Origin: a marine gamma proteobacterium HTCC2080
GTDB lineage: Bacteria > Pseudomonadota > Gammaproteobacteria > Pseudomonadales > Halieaceae
Length of the DNA stretch: 64,000 bases
Reading direction: 5' to 3'
Assembly: GCA_000169115.1 (NCBI GenBank)
Contig: AAVV01000007.1
Coordinates: 1 to 64,000 of the forward strand
Below are positions 34,873-44,489 of this stretch, one piece after another. The position numbers and the translations under genes are program-made. Under the pieces are notes generated by a model. The model was not told the origin of the DNA and searched no databases. It saw only the letters and a list, made by a program, of their open reading frames with translations. Each line of letters starts with the position of its first letter. The first letter of the stretch is position 1.

Positions 34873-37356
34873 ATGAAACAACCACTTTCAATGCTATCTA
34901 AACTAGCCGTTGCCATCAGCGCGATCACTCTTGCCGCACCTGCCTTTAGTCAGAGTGTTTTAGAGGAGATCGTCGTCGTTGCTCAAAAACGCGAGCAAAA
35001 TCTTCAGGATGTCCCAATCGCCATCTCCGCTTTTACTGGCGCACAAATGGATGCCCTTGGCGTCTCTGAGAGCTTTGACATCGCCACCTTTGCGCCTGGC
35101 GTTCATATTTCAGGGAACCTCGCCGGCCAGAACACGCAGTTCTCTATTCGCGGCGTAACCCAAAACGATTTCAACGACATTATCGAGGCACCCAACGCTG
35201 TTTATCTCGATGAGGGTTATATTGCCGTCGCTCAAGCGCAGACCTTTGCTGTTTTTGATATTGATCGCGTTGAAATTCTGAAGGGACCTCAGGGAACGCT
35301 TTTCGGACGCAACGCTACCGGCGGCCTAGTACATTTTATATCCAACTCGCCTAGTTTTGATGAGACCTCAGGCTATCTAGACGTCGAAGTGGGTCAGTTT
35401 GACACCGCAAACAACGCTAACCGATATGTGGTTGAAGGCGCTGTTGGCGGCCCCCTCAGCGATACCATCGCCGCTCGTGCAGCCTTTCGATACAGCAAGC
35501 AAGATCCTTACTTAAAGAACCTTTACAGCAATGCAGACCAACTGCCATTTCTGGGCGATCCCGGACCAGGTTCCGGTGCCGATCTTGGTGACGATGACAC
35601 CATGGCTGCGCGTTTAAGGTTCGCCTTTCAGCCCAGTGACGACCTTCGCATGGACTTGAGCTTTAATTACTCTGACAGCGAAGTCGCCACCGGTCCTTAC
35701 CAAAGCAAATCGACTCTCGGTATTGCTCAGGATCACGACAACAATCCAGACACACCACCTGAGCTCATTAATGTCATCAACACGCCTAGCAACGAAACTC
35801 GCCTAACTGCACTGTTAGACGCGAGCGGCAACGATACGGGCCTAGATGCAGGTGCCGATATTGAAGATGGCGACTCCTTCCTTCCCGGTGGCGGCGGTGG
35901 CTTGCCCGGTCGTCTTGCTCCGGGCGCTGACTTCTTTGGCTACATTGACCCCGATGGCGATGACTTCACGTTCTCTGGAGATTTTGCGTTTGCAGACCAA
36001 GGCAGCACAGAAAATTCGGGCGTCAATTTCAAACTGGCTTGGGACCTTTCAGACAGCACCACGTTCACGTCGATAACCGATTATAAAAACTATGAAAAGT
36101 TATTATTTATCGACGTCGATTCAGCACCTGTAAACCAGCTAGCCAACTATGCTGCCGTTGATGCAGACAGCTTCACACAAGAACTCCGCCTCAATGGAGA
36201 AAATGATCGAAGCCGATGGGTGGCGGGCTTTTTCTACCTGAATATCGACTCTCAGTCAGAGAACGGTCTGAAAGGGCCACAAGCCTCTTTCGCCGACGTA
36301 TTTGGCGGCGTTCCGATTGATGTCGGTACTACGGCTCAATTAGAAACGGACTCTTACAGTATTTTTGGTCAATATGAGTACGATATCTCCGATCGCCTTA
36401 CGGTGATTGCCGGCTTGCGAGCTATGCGCGAAGAGAAAGACTTTGGTTTAGTGCTTGGTGTTGCGCCGTCCGAGTCGTCTTTTGTAGTCAACACCTCACC
36501 GTGCTTCTCAGGTCAACTCGATCAATGCTTCCCAGGCACAGGGGTCAGCTATACCGATGAGCGCTCTGAAAACCTCTGGGCTGGAAAGCTACAGCTGACT
36601 TATCAAGTTAACGACGACCTCATGCTCTATGGTGGCGTCAACCGGGGCGTAAAGGCAGGGAGCTACAATGCACCACTGCTAGGTGCCTATTTTGGTTCCG
36701 GTGGCGACGCAGGTCTTCCCTACGATTCAGAAGAACTCACATCCTATGAAGGTGGCTTTAAGGCCACTTTAGGAGGAGGAAAGACTCGCATCAATGGTAC
36801 GGCGTTTTACTACGACTACGCCGATTACCAAGCCTTCCTATTTGTGGGCGTGGGTGGCGTTGTCATCAACAAGGATGCTGATAACTACGGCGTCGAGCTT
36901 GAGATCCAAACCAACCCTGTCGAAGGCCTAGACCTCATACTGAGCGGCTCTTACTTTGACGCAACGGTTAAAGACGTTTCTCTGCGTAACGGATCACCCT
37001 TGCCCGCCAGCGACGTAGATCCGACCTATGCTCCTGAATTCCAAGTGACCGGTTTAGCACGTTATAGCTTCGATGCCATGGGCGGCCAAATGGCCATACA
37101 AGGGGATGTAAGTTACTCAGATGAGTACTACTACAACCTGCGTAATTTCGATGCCGATGTCTTCGATAGTTACACCGTCATAAATGCACAGATCAGCTAC
37201 GCAAATAATGGCTGGCTGGCAACACTGGCAGCCAGAAATTTGACCGATGAGCGCCCAGGAATTCAAGGCTTTGACCTTGCGACCCTGTGTGGCTGTAACG
37301 AAGTAGCCTACAAAGCACCACGCTATTACGCTCTCAGCCTACGTAAGGAGTTTTAA
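34873..37356 (+). CDS. TonB-dependent outer-membrane receptor
   Basis: Outer-membrane transporter of about 827 residues with a signal peptide (cleavage near AFSQ), a TonB box-like EEIVVVAQKR, a plug domain (DVPIAISAFTGAQM, RVEILKGPQGTLFGRNATGG) and a beta-barrel ending in YYALSLRKEF with the terminal Phe. ATG 34873 is 6 bp from AGGAG; an ATG one codon earlier is also possible. It overlaps the next gene by one base, so it is co-transcribed with a Tat-tagged subunit and a GMC oxidase. It probably imports the pathway substrate; no siderophore or cobalamin genes adjoin. Confidence 0.93.
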   Translation: MKQPLSMLSKLAVAISAITLAAPAFSQSVLEEIVVVAQKREQNLQDVPIAISAFTGAQMDALGVSESFDIATFAPGVHISGNLAGQNTQFSIRGVTQNDFNDIIEAPNAVYLDEGYIAVAQAQTFAVFDIDRVEILKGPQGTLFGRNATGGLVHFISNSPSFDETSGYLDVEVGQFDTANNANRYVVEGAVGGPLSDTIAARAAFRYSKQDPYLKNLYSNADQLPFLGDPGPGSGADLGDDDTMAARLRFAFQPSDDLRMDLSFNYSDSEVATGPYQSKSTLGIAQDHDNNPDTPPELINVINTPSNETRLTALLDASGNDTGLDAGADIEDGDSFLPGGGGGLPGRLAPGADFFGYIDPDGDDFTFSGDFAFADQGSTENSGVNFKLAWDLSDSTTFTSITDYKNYEKLLFIDVDSAPVNQLANYAAVDADSFTQELRLNGENDRSRWVAGFFYLNIDSQSENGLKGPQASFADVFGGVPIDVGTTAQLETDSYSIFGQYEYDISDRLTVIAGLRAMREEKDFGLVLGVAPSESSFVVNTSPCFSGQLDQCFPGTGVSYTDERSENLWAGKLQLTYQVNDDLMLYGGVNRGVKAGSYNAPLLGAYFGSGGDAGLPYDSEELTSYEGGFKATLGGGKTRINGTAFYYDYADYQAFLFVGVGGVVINKDADNYGVELEIQTNPVEGLDLILSGSYFDATVKDVSLRNGSPLPASDVDPTYAPEFQVTGLARYSFDAMGGQMAIQGDVSYSDEYYYNLRNFDADVFDSYTVINAQISYANNGWLATLAARNLTDERPGIQGFDLATLCGCNEVAYKAPRYYALSLRKEF

Positions 37357-37886
37357 TGGCAGCCGGTCCTACCCGGCGTGATGTGATTTCCGGGGGCGCT
37401 ACCGCCCTCGGTTTCTTTTTAATTGGCGGGCAGCAGGTCTGGGCGACAGCTAGTGAAGCCGTAGCCCGAGATTTTACGCCTCAAATACTTTCCGCCCCCC
37501 AAATCAAAGCGTTGACTGCCCTCACCGAGCACTTGGTTCCGGGTAGTGCCAAGGCCGGCATCAGTGCCTACATTGATGCACAACTAGCCGCGGGTGCAGA
37601 CTCACTCCTCATGGCAAAATATGTAGGGGTTCCTGTTGAACAACAGATAGATTTTTACTCATCAGCGCTTAATGCAGTTATGAATGCTTTAGAAAAAGGA
37701 TCGGTTGATGCTGTAGCCGCTACGATGGCAACAGACACCGTTCCTGATTGGCAAGGCCCACCCGCAAGCTATGTATTCTTTTTGCTCAGAGCAGATGCAC
37801 TCGACGCCACCTACGGGTCAGAAGCCGGATTCGCAACCCTTGATATCCCCTACAGTGCCCACATTCGCCCGGAGACTACTTGGTGA
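37356..37886 (+). CDS. Gluconate 2-dehydrogenase subunit 3-family protein with Tat signal
   Basis: Small accessory subunit of 176 residues. The N-terminus has a twin-arginine motif (TRRDVISGGA) and a hydrophobic stretch, so it should be exported folded. The remainder matches the subunit-3 family (ALTALTEHLVPGSAKAGISAYIDAQLA). The start codon overlaps the TonB receptor stop (TAATG), and the end overlaps the GMC gene. In known enzymes the Tat tag on this subunit carries the signal-less GMC flavoprotein to the periplasm. Confidence 0.87.
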   Translation: MAAGPTRRDVISGGATALGFFLIGGQQVWATASEAVARDFTPQILSAPQIKALTALTEHLVPGSAKAGISAYIDAQLAAGADSLLMAKYVGVPVEQQIDFYSSALNAVMNALEKGSVDAVAATMATDTVPDWQGPPASYVFFLLRADALDATYGSEAGFATLDIPYSAHIRPETTW

Positions 37887-39445
37887 CAACAAGCGCACCC
37901 GATACCGTCATTGTTGGCGCCGGCGCAGCGGGCTTACTTTTGGCAGCGAGACTGTCTGAAGCCGGCGAGTCCGTAGTCGTTTTAGAAGCCGGGCCCGAGC
38001 GCTCAACCGACGACATGATCAGCTCCCAAATCTGGGCTCGAAAACTCAAATGGTCTGGTGCTGCTGTTGAAGAAACGGGCACTCACCCCGTAGGACATGC
38101 GTTTAACGCAGGTTCCGGTACTGGTGGCTCAGCAGCGCATCATTACGGCGTCTGGCTGCGCTTGCATCCTGAAGATTTCAAAGTACGCAACAAGCATAAG
38201 CGCAGTCTCGACTGGCCACTGTCCTATGAAGACCTGCAACCTTACTACGATCGTATCCAAGATTCCGTCGGCCTTAGCGGCGACCACACGGCGGAAGTTT
38301 GGCGACCACCCGGGACTCCCTATCCCATGCCACCACTGCCAGTCTTCGCACAAGGACGCGTTCTCGACCGGGGCTTTCAGGCAACCGGTCGAAGCACCGC
38401 CCCGCTGCCGTTAGCCATCAACAGTATTCCTCGGAATGGTCGAGCCCCCTGCCAGTTTGATGGCTGGTGCGACGCAGGATGTCCAATCGGTGCCCTCGCG
38501 AACCCACTCGTCACATCGTTACCCCAAGCTCTAAAAGCAGGTGCCGAAATTCGCTACGGCGCTCAGGTACTTAGAGTGCTTCGGGATTCGGGAAATGCGA
38601 AAAATATCCGTGCCGTTGAATACTCCCAGCACGGCGAACGACACCAGATAGCTGCTAAACGTTTCATTATTGCGGCATTCACCGTACAAACCAGTCGTAT
38701 TCTTCTGAATTCTGGTGACAGCTCAGCAGTTGCTCCAGGCAATCGTCACGATCAGCTGGGTCGATATATAACCACACACCCAGCCGGAACAGTCTTCGGA
38801 TTATTTGATGACGAAACGACGCCCCACCTCGGGGTCTCAGGGGGCCAACTACTGTGCCATGATGACTATGCCGACAAAGATCAGGCCGGGGGCTTTGGTT
38901 CGTCACAATGGTTAATTGCTAACGCCATTAAACCCCACGACTTATTAGGCTATGGAACTTCCAGGCCCGACATTACCGGTGCAGCACTGCGCCCATGGCT
39001 TCAGCGAGCCGCAAAACATCTGGCCAACATGACACTAGTTGTTGAAGACATTTCAAGCTCAAATAACCGCGTAACCCTAAGCGATAGCCTCGACGATGTA
39101 GGCATGCCAAAAGCCCATGCTCACCACGACATTGACCCTGACGCAGCTGCTCGTTGGCAACAAAGAGTTGAAGAAGGCGAGGAAATTTTCCGTGCTGCCG
39201 GAGCCAGTGAAGTTTGGCACGGGCCCCGAGTAGCTATGCACATTATGGGCGGCACTGTCATGGGAAGTCATGAGGCAGAATCTGTCACCGACGAGTTTGG
39301 TCGCGTGCACGATACCGACAACCTATATGTCTCTGGACCCAGCCTTTTCCCCAGTAGCGGCGCTGTTAATCCGACATTTACGCTGACTGCATTAGCCGAG
39401 CGCCAAGCCGACCACCTACTCGGCATACCGCTGGCAAATCCCTGA
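37883..39445 (+). CDS. GMC-family oxidoreductase, catalytic subunit
   Basis: FAD-dependent dehydrogenase of about 520 residues: VIVGAGAAGLLLAARLSEAGESV at the N-terminus, GSGTGGSAAHHYGVWLRLHPEDF, CDAGCPIGALANPL, and the C-terminal NLYVSGPSLFPSSGAVNPTFTLTALAERQADHL containing the active-site Asn region. GTG 37883 overlaps the preceding stop as GTGA and follows GGAGA. No export signal is visible, so it probably travels with the Tat-tagged small subunit and acts in the periplasm on an alcohol or sugar acid delivered by the TonB receptor. No cytochrome c subunit gene is adjacent. Confidence 0.9.
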   Translation: MTTSAPDTVIVGAGAAGLLLAARLSEAGESVVVLEAGPERSTDDMISSQIWARKLKWSGAAVEETGTHPVGHAFNAGSGTGGSAAHHYGVWLRLHPEDFKVRNKHKRSLDWPLSYEDLQPYYDRIQDSVGLSGDHTAEVWRPPGTPYPMPPLPVFAQGRVLDRGFQATGRSTAPLPLAINSIPRNGRAPCQFDGWCDAGCPIGALANPLVTSLPQALKAGAEIRYGAQVLRVLRDSGNAKNIRAVEYSQHGERHQIAAKRFIIAAFTVQTSRILLNSGDSSAVAPGNRHDQLGRYITTHPAGTVFGLFDDETTPHLGVSGGQLLCHDDYADKDQAGGFGSSQWLIANAIKPHDLLGYGTSRPDITGAALRPWLQRAAKHLANMTLVVEDISSSNNRVTLSDSLDDVGMPKAHAHHDIDPDAAARWQQRVEEGEEIFRAAGASEVWHGPRVAMHIMGGTVMGSHEAESVTDEFGRVHDTDNLYVSGPSLFPSSGAVNPTFTLTALAERQADHLLGIPLANP

Positions 39446-39467
39446 TATCTCTCGCACCTGCCAGATG

Positions 39468-39481
39468 CTTTAAGCTTAAAG
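39468..39481. promoter_or_regulatory. MarR-type operator copy 5 (before the FadB-to-Rieske operon)
   Basis: CTTTAAGCTTAAAG is a perfect 14-bp palindrome matching the core of the other sites. It lies about 100 bp upstream of the FadB-like start codon and 22 bp after the GMC stop, so it probably controls the seven-gene operon that follows. Confidence 0.7.
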
Positions 39482-39581
39482 TGTTTGTGTTTGTTTGATA
39501 AACTCCCATGAACACCGGACTGCCTATACACTCAACAACACGGCACGTGCCGAATTACACGCATTACCAAGGGGTTTCAAG

Positions 39582-41681
39582 ATGGGAACAGTGGTGAACT
39601 ACGAGCGACATGGTCAGATCGGTGTTATCCGCATCAACAACCCACCTGTTAATGCGCTATCCCACGCGGTCAGATCTGGAATCGTGGATGCACTGGCAAC
39701 CGCCGCTGCTGATGACTCATCAGCCGTTGTACTATGCTGTGAAGGCCGAACATTTATTGCCGGAGCCGACATCACCGAATTCGGTAAACCACCTCAAGCG
39801 CCGTCGCTGCCTGACCTTCTGCATGTACTCGACCACCACCCAAAATTAACCGTCGCCGCCATTCACGGGACCGCATTAGGGGGCGGCTTTGAGGTTGCAC
39901 TAACCTGCAACTACCGGATCGCCTTAGCCAGTGGAAAAGTGGGGTTGCCTGAAGTCAAGTTAGGTCTGCTCCCCGGCGCAGGCGGTACCCAGCGCACTCC
40001 CCGGCTTGCCGGCCTCCCTGCCGCTGTCGAGCTGATTACATCAGGTAATCCCATAAACGCCCAGCGCGCTATGGCACTGCAACTCGTGGATAAAGTCGCT
40101 GAGGATAATCTGTTAGACGCAGCCATCGCTTATAGCGTCGCGCTCGTGGAGCAAAGTGCTCCCCAAAGACAGGCAAGCGCTTTGACGCTATCCGTAAGTA
40201 CAGAGGACACCGACCTTATAGCGAGTATGAGGGCTAAACTTTTGAAAAAAACTCGGGGCGAACGTGCGCCACAGCGCATCCTCGACTGCTTGCTGGCCGC
40301 CGCTGACAGCCCCTTTGAGACAGGCTTAAAACGAGAGCGCGAAGAGTTTATGGCATGCCTTGAAGACCCACAATCCGCCGCTTTACGACACATGTTCTTT
40401 GCGGAGCGTGCGGCTGGAAAAATCGACAGCCTGCCTAAAGACACCAAAGCCCTAGACATTGCCAGCGTGGGAATAATTGGCGCAGGCACCATGGGCGGCG
40501 GTATTGCGATGTGTTTCGCCCAGGCAGGCATCGCAGTCACCCTCGTCGATATGACTGACGAGGCTGTTAAAGGGGGCCTCGAAAAAATTGCTAAGAACTA
40601 CGCGATCAGCGTCAAAAAAGGACGACTTACAGTCGCTCAAACAGACGCAATCCTGGCCAACATTACCACCTCATCATCCTTTGACGACCTCGCTAATGTC
40701 GACATGGTGATCGAAGCGGTCTTTGAGAATCTCGAAGTCAAGAAGGAGGTCTTTGGGAAACTGGACGTCATCTGCAAGCCCGGCGCCGTTCTCGCAAGCA
40801 ACACTTCGTACCAAAGTATCGACGCTATAGCAGCCGCTACTTCACGTCCCGAGTCAGTTTTAGGCATGCATTTTTTCAGCCCAGCCAATGTCATGAAGCT
40901 GCTTGAAGTCGTGAAAGGTGCCAGCAGCAGCGATATCGTCATCGCAACCGCGATGGCTGTTGGTAAAAAAATTGGCAAAGTGTCCGTGCTATCCGGTATG
41001 TGCTACGGGTTTATCGGTAATCGTATGCTGCGGCACTACGGTAGAGAAGCCGCCCTTTGCCTCATTGAGGGAGGTACGCCCGCTCAAATCGACAGCGCTA
41101 TGGAGTCTTGGGGAATGGCTATGGGCCCTCTAGCAGTTAGTGATCTAGCGGGGCTAGACATAGGCTACAAGGCGAGAGAACAACTTACTGCGGAACAAAA
41201 GGGAGATCCCGCGAGCTACATGGTTGCAGATCGCTTGGTAGAAGCCGGCCGGCTGGGACAAAAATCTGGTGCAGGCTATTACCAATACGATCCCGAGACT
41301 CGTCAGCGGCAGGAAGATCCCGCCGTCATGGCAATAGTCGCTGAAGCACGTCGGGAGCTGGGTATCACACCCCGCCGTTTTGAAGACGAAGAAATTATTA
41401 ATCGCCTGACCCTTGCCTTAGCCAACGAGGGCGCGAAACTTTTGCAAGAAGGTATTGCACAACGCGCCAGTGATATTGATGTTGTATATTGCTACGGCTA
41501 TGGCTTTCCCAGATTCAAAGGCGGCCCCATGCATACCGTTGAATCAATGGGCCTTGATAAAGCCGTCTCGCTGCTCAACGAATTCCATGATCAACTCAAC
41601 CCTGAGCATTGGCAGGTCGCTCCACTACTCACGAAACTGGTAGCAAATGGAGGACAGCTCGCTGATTCCCACCGTGACTGA
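39582..41681 (+). CDS. Bifunctional enoyl-CoA hydratase/3-hydroxyacyl-CoA dehydrogenase (FadB/FadJ-like)
   Basis: Two-domain beta-oxidation enzyme of about 699 residues. The crotonase half keeps both catalytic glutamates (GGGFEVAL; GLPEVKLGLLPGAGGTQ). The dehydrogenase half starts at VGIIGAGTMGGGIAMCFAQAG and contains MHFFSPANVMKLLEVV. ATG 39582 has AAGGGG 7 bp upstream and leaves the palindrome at 39468 in the promoter; the longer open frame from 39495 begins at TTG. It is first in an operon with ligase, thiolase-like, DUF35, SDR and Rieske genes, so it acts on a ring-derived acyl-CoA rather than ordinary fatty acids. Confidence 0.9.
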   Translation: MGTVVNYERHGQIGVIRINNPPVNALSHAVRSGIVDALATAAADDSSAVVLCCEGRTFIAGADITEFGKPPQAPSLPDLLHVLDHHPKLTVAAIHGTALGGGFEVALTCNYRIALASGKVGLPEVKLGLLPGAGGTQRTPRLAGLPAAVELITSGNPINAQRAMALQLVDKVAEDNLLDAAIAYSVALVEQSAPQRQASALTLSVSTEDTDLIASMRAKLLKKTRGERAPQRILDCLLAAADSPFETGLKREREEFMACLEDPQSAALRHMFFAERAAGKIDSLPKDTKALDIASVGIIGAGTMGGGIAMCFAQAGIAVTLVDMTDEAVKGGLEKIAKNYAISVKKGRLTVAQTDAILANITTSSSFDDLANVDMVIEAVFENLEVKKEVFGKLDVICKPGAVLASNTSYQSIDAIAAATSRPESVLGMHFFSPANVMKLLEVVKGASSSDIVIATAMAVGKKIGKVSVLSGMCYGFIGNRMLRHYGREAALCLIEGGTPAQIDSAMESWGMAMGPLAVSDLAGLDIGYKAREQLTAEQKGDPASYMVADRLVEAGRLGQKSGAGYYQYDPETRQRQEDPAVMAIVAEARRELGITPRRFEDEEIINRLTLALANEGAKLLQEGIAQRASDIDVVYCYGYGFPRFKGGPMHTVESMGLDKAVSLLNEFHDQLNPEHWQVAPLLTKLVANGGQLADSHRD

Positions 41682-43308
41682 AATGCTGCCAGAGAGCCCC
41701 AGAGATGTGCTGGCCCTGACTGCCACGCGCTTCCCTAACCATGATGCTCTACATATTCCAATAAGCGCCTGTCAGCACTACTCGTCGCAGGAAATTACTC
41801 TAAGCTACAGCGAACTCGATGCTGCTGTCTCTCAAGCCACTGAGGTTTGGCGACAGGCGGGGGTCGCCGGTCGCGTTGCTCTGATGTTGGAAAATCGCCC
41901 CGAATTTTTCGTACAGTGGCTTGCGCTCAACGCCCTTGGAATTTCCGTAATTCCCATTAATCACGAAATGCCAGATGCCGAAATCCCCTATTATTTAGAG
42001 CACGGTGAGGCCACGGCCGTACTGACACTAGGCGCACACCGTACCCGACTCATGAACGTTATCGCCTCGCTGACAAAATCAATTCCAGTTATTACCCAAG
42101 ATGAAGTTAGTACGCTGAAGCTCGCTGACGTACCGGGGATAACCGAAACTACAACTGACTCAAACAGCGAATGCGCCCTACTCTATACATCAGGAAGCAC
42201 TGGTAAACCCAAGGGCTGCCTACTTAACAATGATTACTTCCTCCAACAGGGCGTTTGGTATCAAAACCTGGGTGGTCACATTGACTTACGCGAGGGGCGC
42301 GAACGCCTGCTTACGCCCCTGCCGCTAAGCCATATGAACGCCATGTCAGTCTCCACCATGGCCATGTTTATGACCGGCGGATGCCTGATTCAGCTAGACC
42401 GCTTTCATCCCGGAACATGGTGGCAAAGCCTGCGTGACTCGAAGGCTACTGCCATCCACTATCTAGGCGTTTTACCGGCGATCTTGTTAGCCTTACCCGA
42501 AGACTCCCAGGACGACTTTTCCACGCAAATTCGCTTTGGGTTCGGTGCCGGGGTCAATCCAGCGCACCATGAACGCTTTGAAAAGCGCTTTGGATTTCCC
42601 TTGATCGAAGCATGGGCTATGACAGAGTGCGGGGCTGGGGGCGCCATCATTGCCTGTGACGAGCCCCGGCATGTCGGCCATTGCTGTTTCGGCAAACCTC
42701 CAGAGGCTATGGAATGGCAACTTGTGGACGAGCAGAAACTCCCAGTAGAAAAAGGAAGACCTGGCGAGTTACGAGTACGCGCCCGAGGTCCCAACCCACA
42801 AAAAGGCTATTTTTCTGGCTATCTAAAAAATGCTGAGGCTACCGCCGACGCTTGGGCAGATGGCTGGCTCAATACAGGTGATGTTGTCGTAGAGCTCGAA
42901 GACGGCAATCTCGCTTTTGTGGATCGCAGAAAAAACATCATCCGGCGCTCTGGTGAAAACATCTCGGCGTTAGAAATTGAGGCAGCTCTGGGAGACCACC
43001 CGGCGATTAAGTCTGCCATCGCCACTGCCGTTTCAGACGAGATACGCGGGGATGAAGTTGCCTTGTGCGTTATTCTCAACACAGCAGTCCCAAACAACCT
43101 CGATACGGCCCGTGCCATACAAGCAATCGCCCTAGAAAAGCTGGTGTACTTTAAAGCGCCAGGCTGGATTCTCTTTGCGGAAACCCTACCGGTGACGGCC
43201 GCTAACAAACCTAAGCGTGCCGATATAAAACAATATGCCAAAACACGCGTCAGCAACGGTGAAGCCTATGACCTTCGTGCTTATAAAACTCGGAGAAAGC
43301 CGGCATGA
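41647..43308 (+). CDS. ATP-dependent acyl-CoA ligase (CaiC-like AMP-binding family)
   Basis: Class I adenylate-forming enzyme of 553 residues: LLYTSGSTGKPKG P-loop, IEAWAMTECGAGG, ADGWLNTGDVV, RRKNIIRRSGENISALEIE hinge, and the catalytic Lys in NKPKRADIKQ. The start is uncertain: ATG 41647 overlaps the previous gene by 35 bp, and ATG 41683 just after its stop is possible. As the only ligase in the Rieske operon, it should activate the carboxylic acid substrate or its dioxygenated product. An anthranilate-activating role is the alternative. Confidence 0.88.
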   Translation: MEDSSLIPTVTEMLPESPRDVLALTATRFPNHDALHIPISACQHYSSQEITLSYSELDAAVSQATEVWRQAGVAGRVALMLENRPEFFVQWLALNALGISVIPINHEMPDAEIPYYLEHGEATAVLTLGAHRTRLMNVIASLTKSIPVITQDEVSTLKLADVPGITETTTDSNSECALLYTSGSTGKPKGCLLNNDYFLQQGVWYQNLGGHIDLREGRERLLTPLPLSHMNAMSVSTMAMFMTGGCLIQLDRFHPGTWWQSLRDSKATAIHYLGVLPAILLALPEDSQDDFSTQIRFGFGAGVNPAHHERFEKRFGFPLIEAWAMTECGAGGAIIACDEPRHVGHCCFGKPPEAMEWQLVDEQKLPVEKGRPGELRVRARGPNPQKGYFSGYLKNAEATADAWADGWLNTGDVVVELEDGNLAFVDRRKNIIRRSGENISALEIEAALGDHPAIKSAIATAVSDEIRGDEVALCVILNTAVPNNLDTARAIQAIALEKLVYFKAPGWILFAETLPVTAANKPKRADIKQYAKTRVSNGEAYDLRAYKTRRKPA

Positions 43309-44489
43309 AGGACTATAGCGGCGTCGTCTTAACAACGCCCATTAGTATGGGCTATGCGCGCCAAAGCCCCCACGGGGCCGCATGGTTTGTCGGCTCAGTG
43401 TTACGCGAAATGATAAGCGCTGCCGGCCTCACAAAAAAAGATATAAACGGCTTTTCTGTCTCGAGTTTTTCTCTGGGAATCGATTCTGCAGTTGCGCTTA
43501 CTCAGCACTTTGGACTTTGTGTTCGCTGGTTAGAGCAGGCAAATGTGGGGGGCGTTTCGGGGATACTGACGCTGCGGCGGGCTGCCCGAGCGGTTCAGTG
43601 TGGGGAAGCGGACATTGTTGCCTGCATCGGCGGCGATGGCGCTGCACATCGATCTTTTGAACATACTGCTGCCCACTTTTCCAACTGGAGTACCGACGCG
43701 GCATTCCCTTACGGTGCTGCAGGCCCTAACGGCCCTTTCAGCCTGATCACTGCTCATTATATGGAGCGCTATCAAGCCCAACGCGAAGACTTTGCCCGTA
43801 TCTGCCTTGACCAACGTTACAACGCCAACCATTTTCCTGGCGCGCTGCTCGGCCATAAAAAACTTTCGCTGTCAGACTATTTGAACGCAAGACCCATTGC
43901 TGGCCCCCTGCATCTCTTTGACTGCGTCATGCCCTGTGCCGGCGGCGAGGGCTTTTTGGTTATGAGCGAAGAACGTGCGCGGCAGCTCAAACTTCCGGCC
44001 GTTAAAATTCTTGCCGCTGATGAGTGCCACAACGCTCATGCTGACGATCCAGTACAGGAGCGAGGGGGCTGGACTCAATACATTGAGGGTCTCTACAACC
44101 GCGCAGCTGTGGGGCCCAAAGATGTCGATTTCTTGCAAACCTATGATGACTATCCGGTGATCAGTATGTTGCAAATGGAAGACTTGGGGTTCTGTGGCAA
44201 AGGGGAAGCGCCCGAGTTCGTGGGACAGACAGATATGCGCTTTGACGGCTCCGGTCCCGGCCTGAACAAACTGCCCCACAACACCTCAGGCGGGCAATTA
44301 TCCTGCGGTCAAGCAGGCGCTGCTGCTGGGTTTCTCGGGGTTACCGAATCTCTGCGGCAACTCACTGGTCAGTCGCAACAAAATCAGGTGAGCAATGCCC
44401 GCCTAGGCTTGGTGAGTGGCTATGGCATGGTTAATTACGATCGGGGCATTTGCACCGCGGCGGCTATGCTGCAAGGGGTTGACCGTTGA
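43305..44489 (+). CDS. SCP2-thiolase-like protein lacking the thiolase Cys and His; candidate retro-aldolase
   Basis: Thiolase-fold protein of 394 residues. Where thiolases have the nucleophile Cys before SG, this has ANVGGVSG. The usual GHP-GASG near the C-terminus reads CGQAGAAAG, so both classic catalytic residues are gone. It retains TYDDYPVISMLQMEDLGFC, typical of the Ltp2 lipid-transfer/thiolase-like branch. It is followed with a 4-bp overlap by a DUF35 protein, the same pairing as the steroid side-chain aldolase Ltp2-ChsH2(DUF35), which splits a tertiary beta-hydroxyacyl-CoA. A retro-aldol side-chain cleavage is therefore preferred over thiolysis. Confidence 0.85.
   Translation: MKDYSGVVLTTPISMGYARQSPHGAAWFVGSVLREMISAAGLTKKDINGFSVSSFSLGIDSAVALTQHFGLCVRWLEQANVGGVSGILTLRRAARAVQCGEADIVACIGGDGAAHRSFEHTAAHFSNWSTDAAFPYGAAGPNGPFSLITAHYMERYQAQREDFARICLDQRYNANHFPGALLGHKKLSLSDYLNARPIAGPLHLFDCVMPCAGGEGFLVMSEERARQLKLPAVKILAADECHNAHADDPVQERGGWTQYIEGLYNRAAVGPKDVDFLQTYDDYPVISMLQMEDLGFCGKGEAPEFVGQTDMRFDGSGPGLNKLPHNTSGGQLSCGQAGAAAGFLGVTESLRQLTGQSQQNQVSNARLGLVSGYGMVNYDRGICTAAAMLQGVDR

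Noticed and set aside
43305-44489. Annotation as acetyl-CoA acetyltransferase or beta-ketothiolase.
   Set aside because: The nucleophilic Cys and the catalytic His motif are both absent, so standard thiolase activity is not supported.
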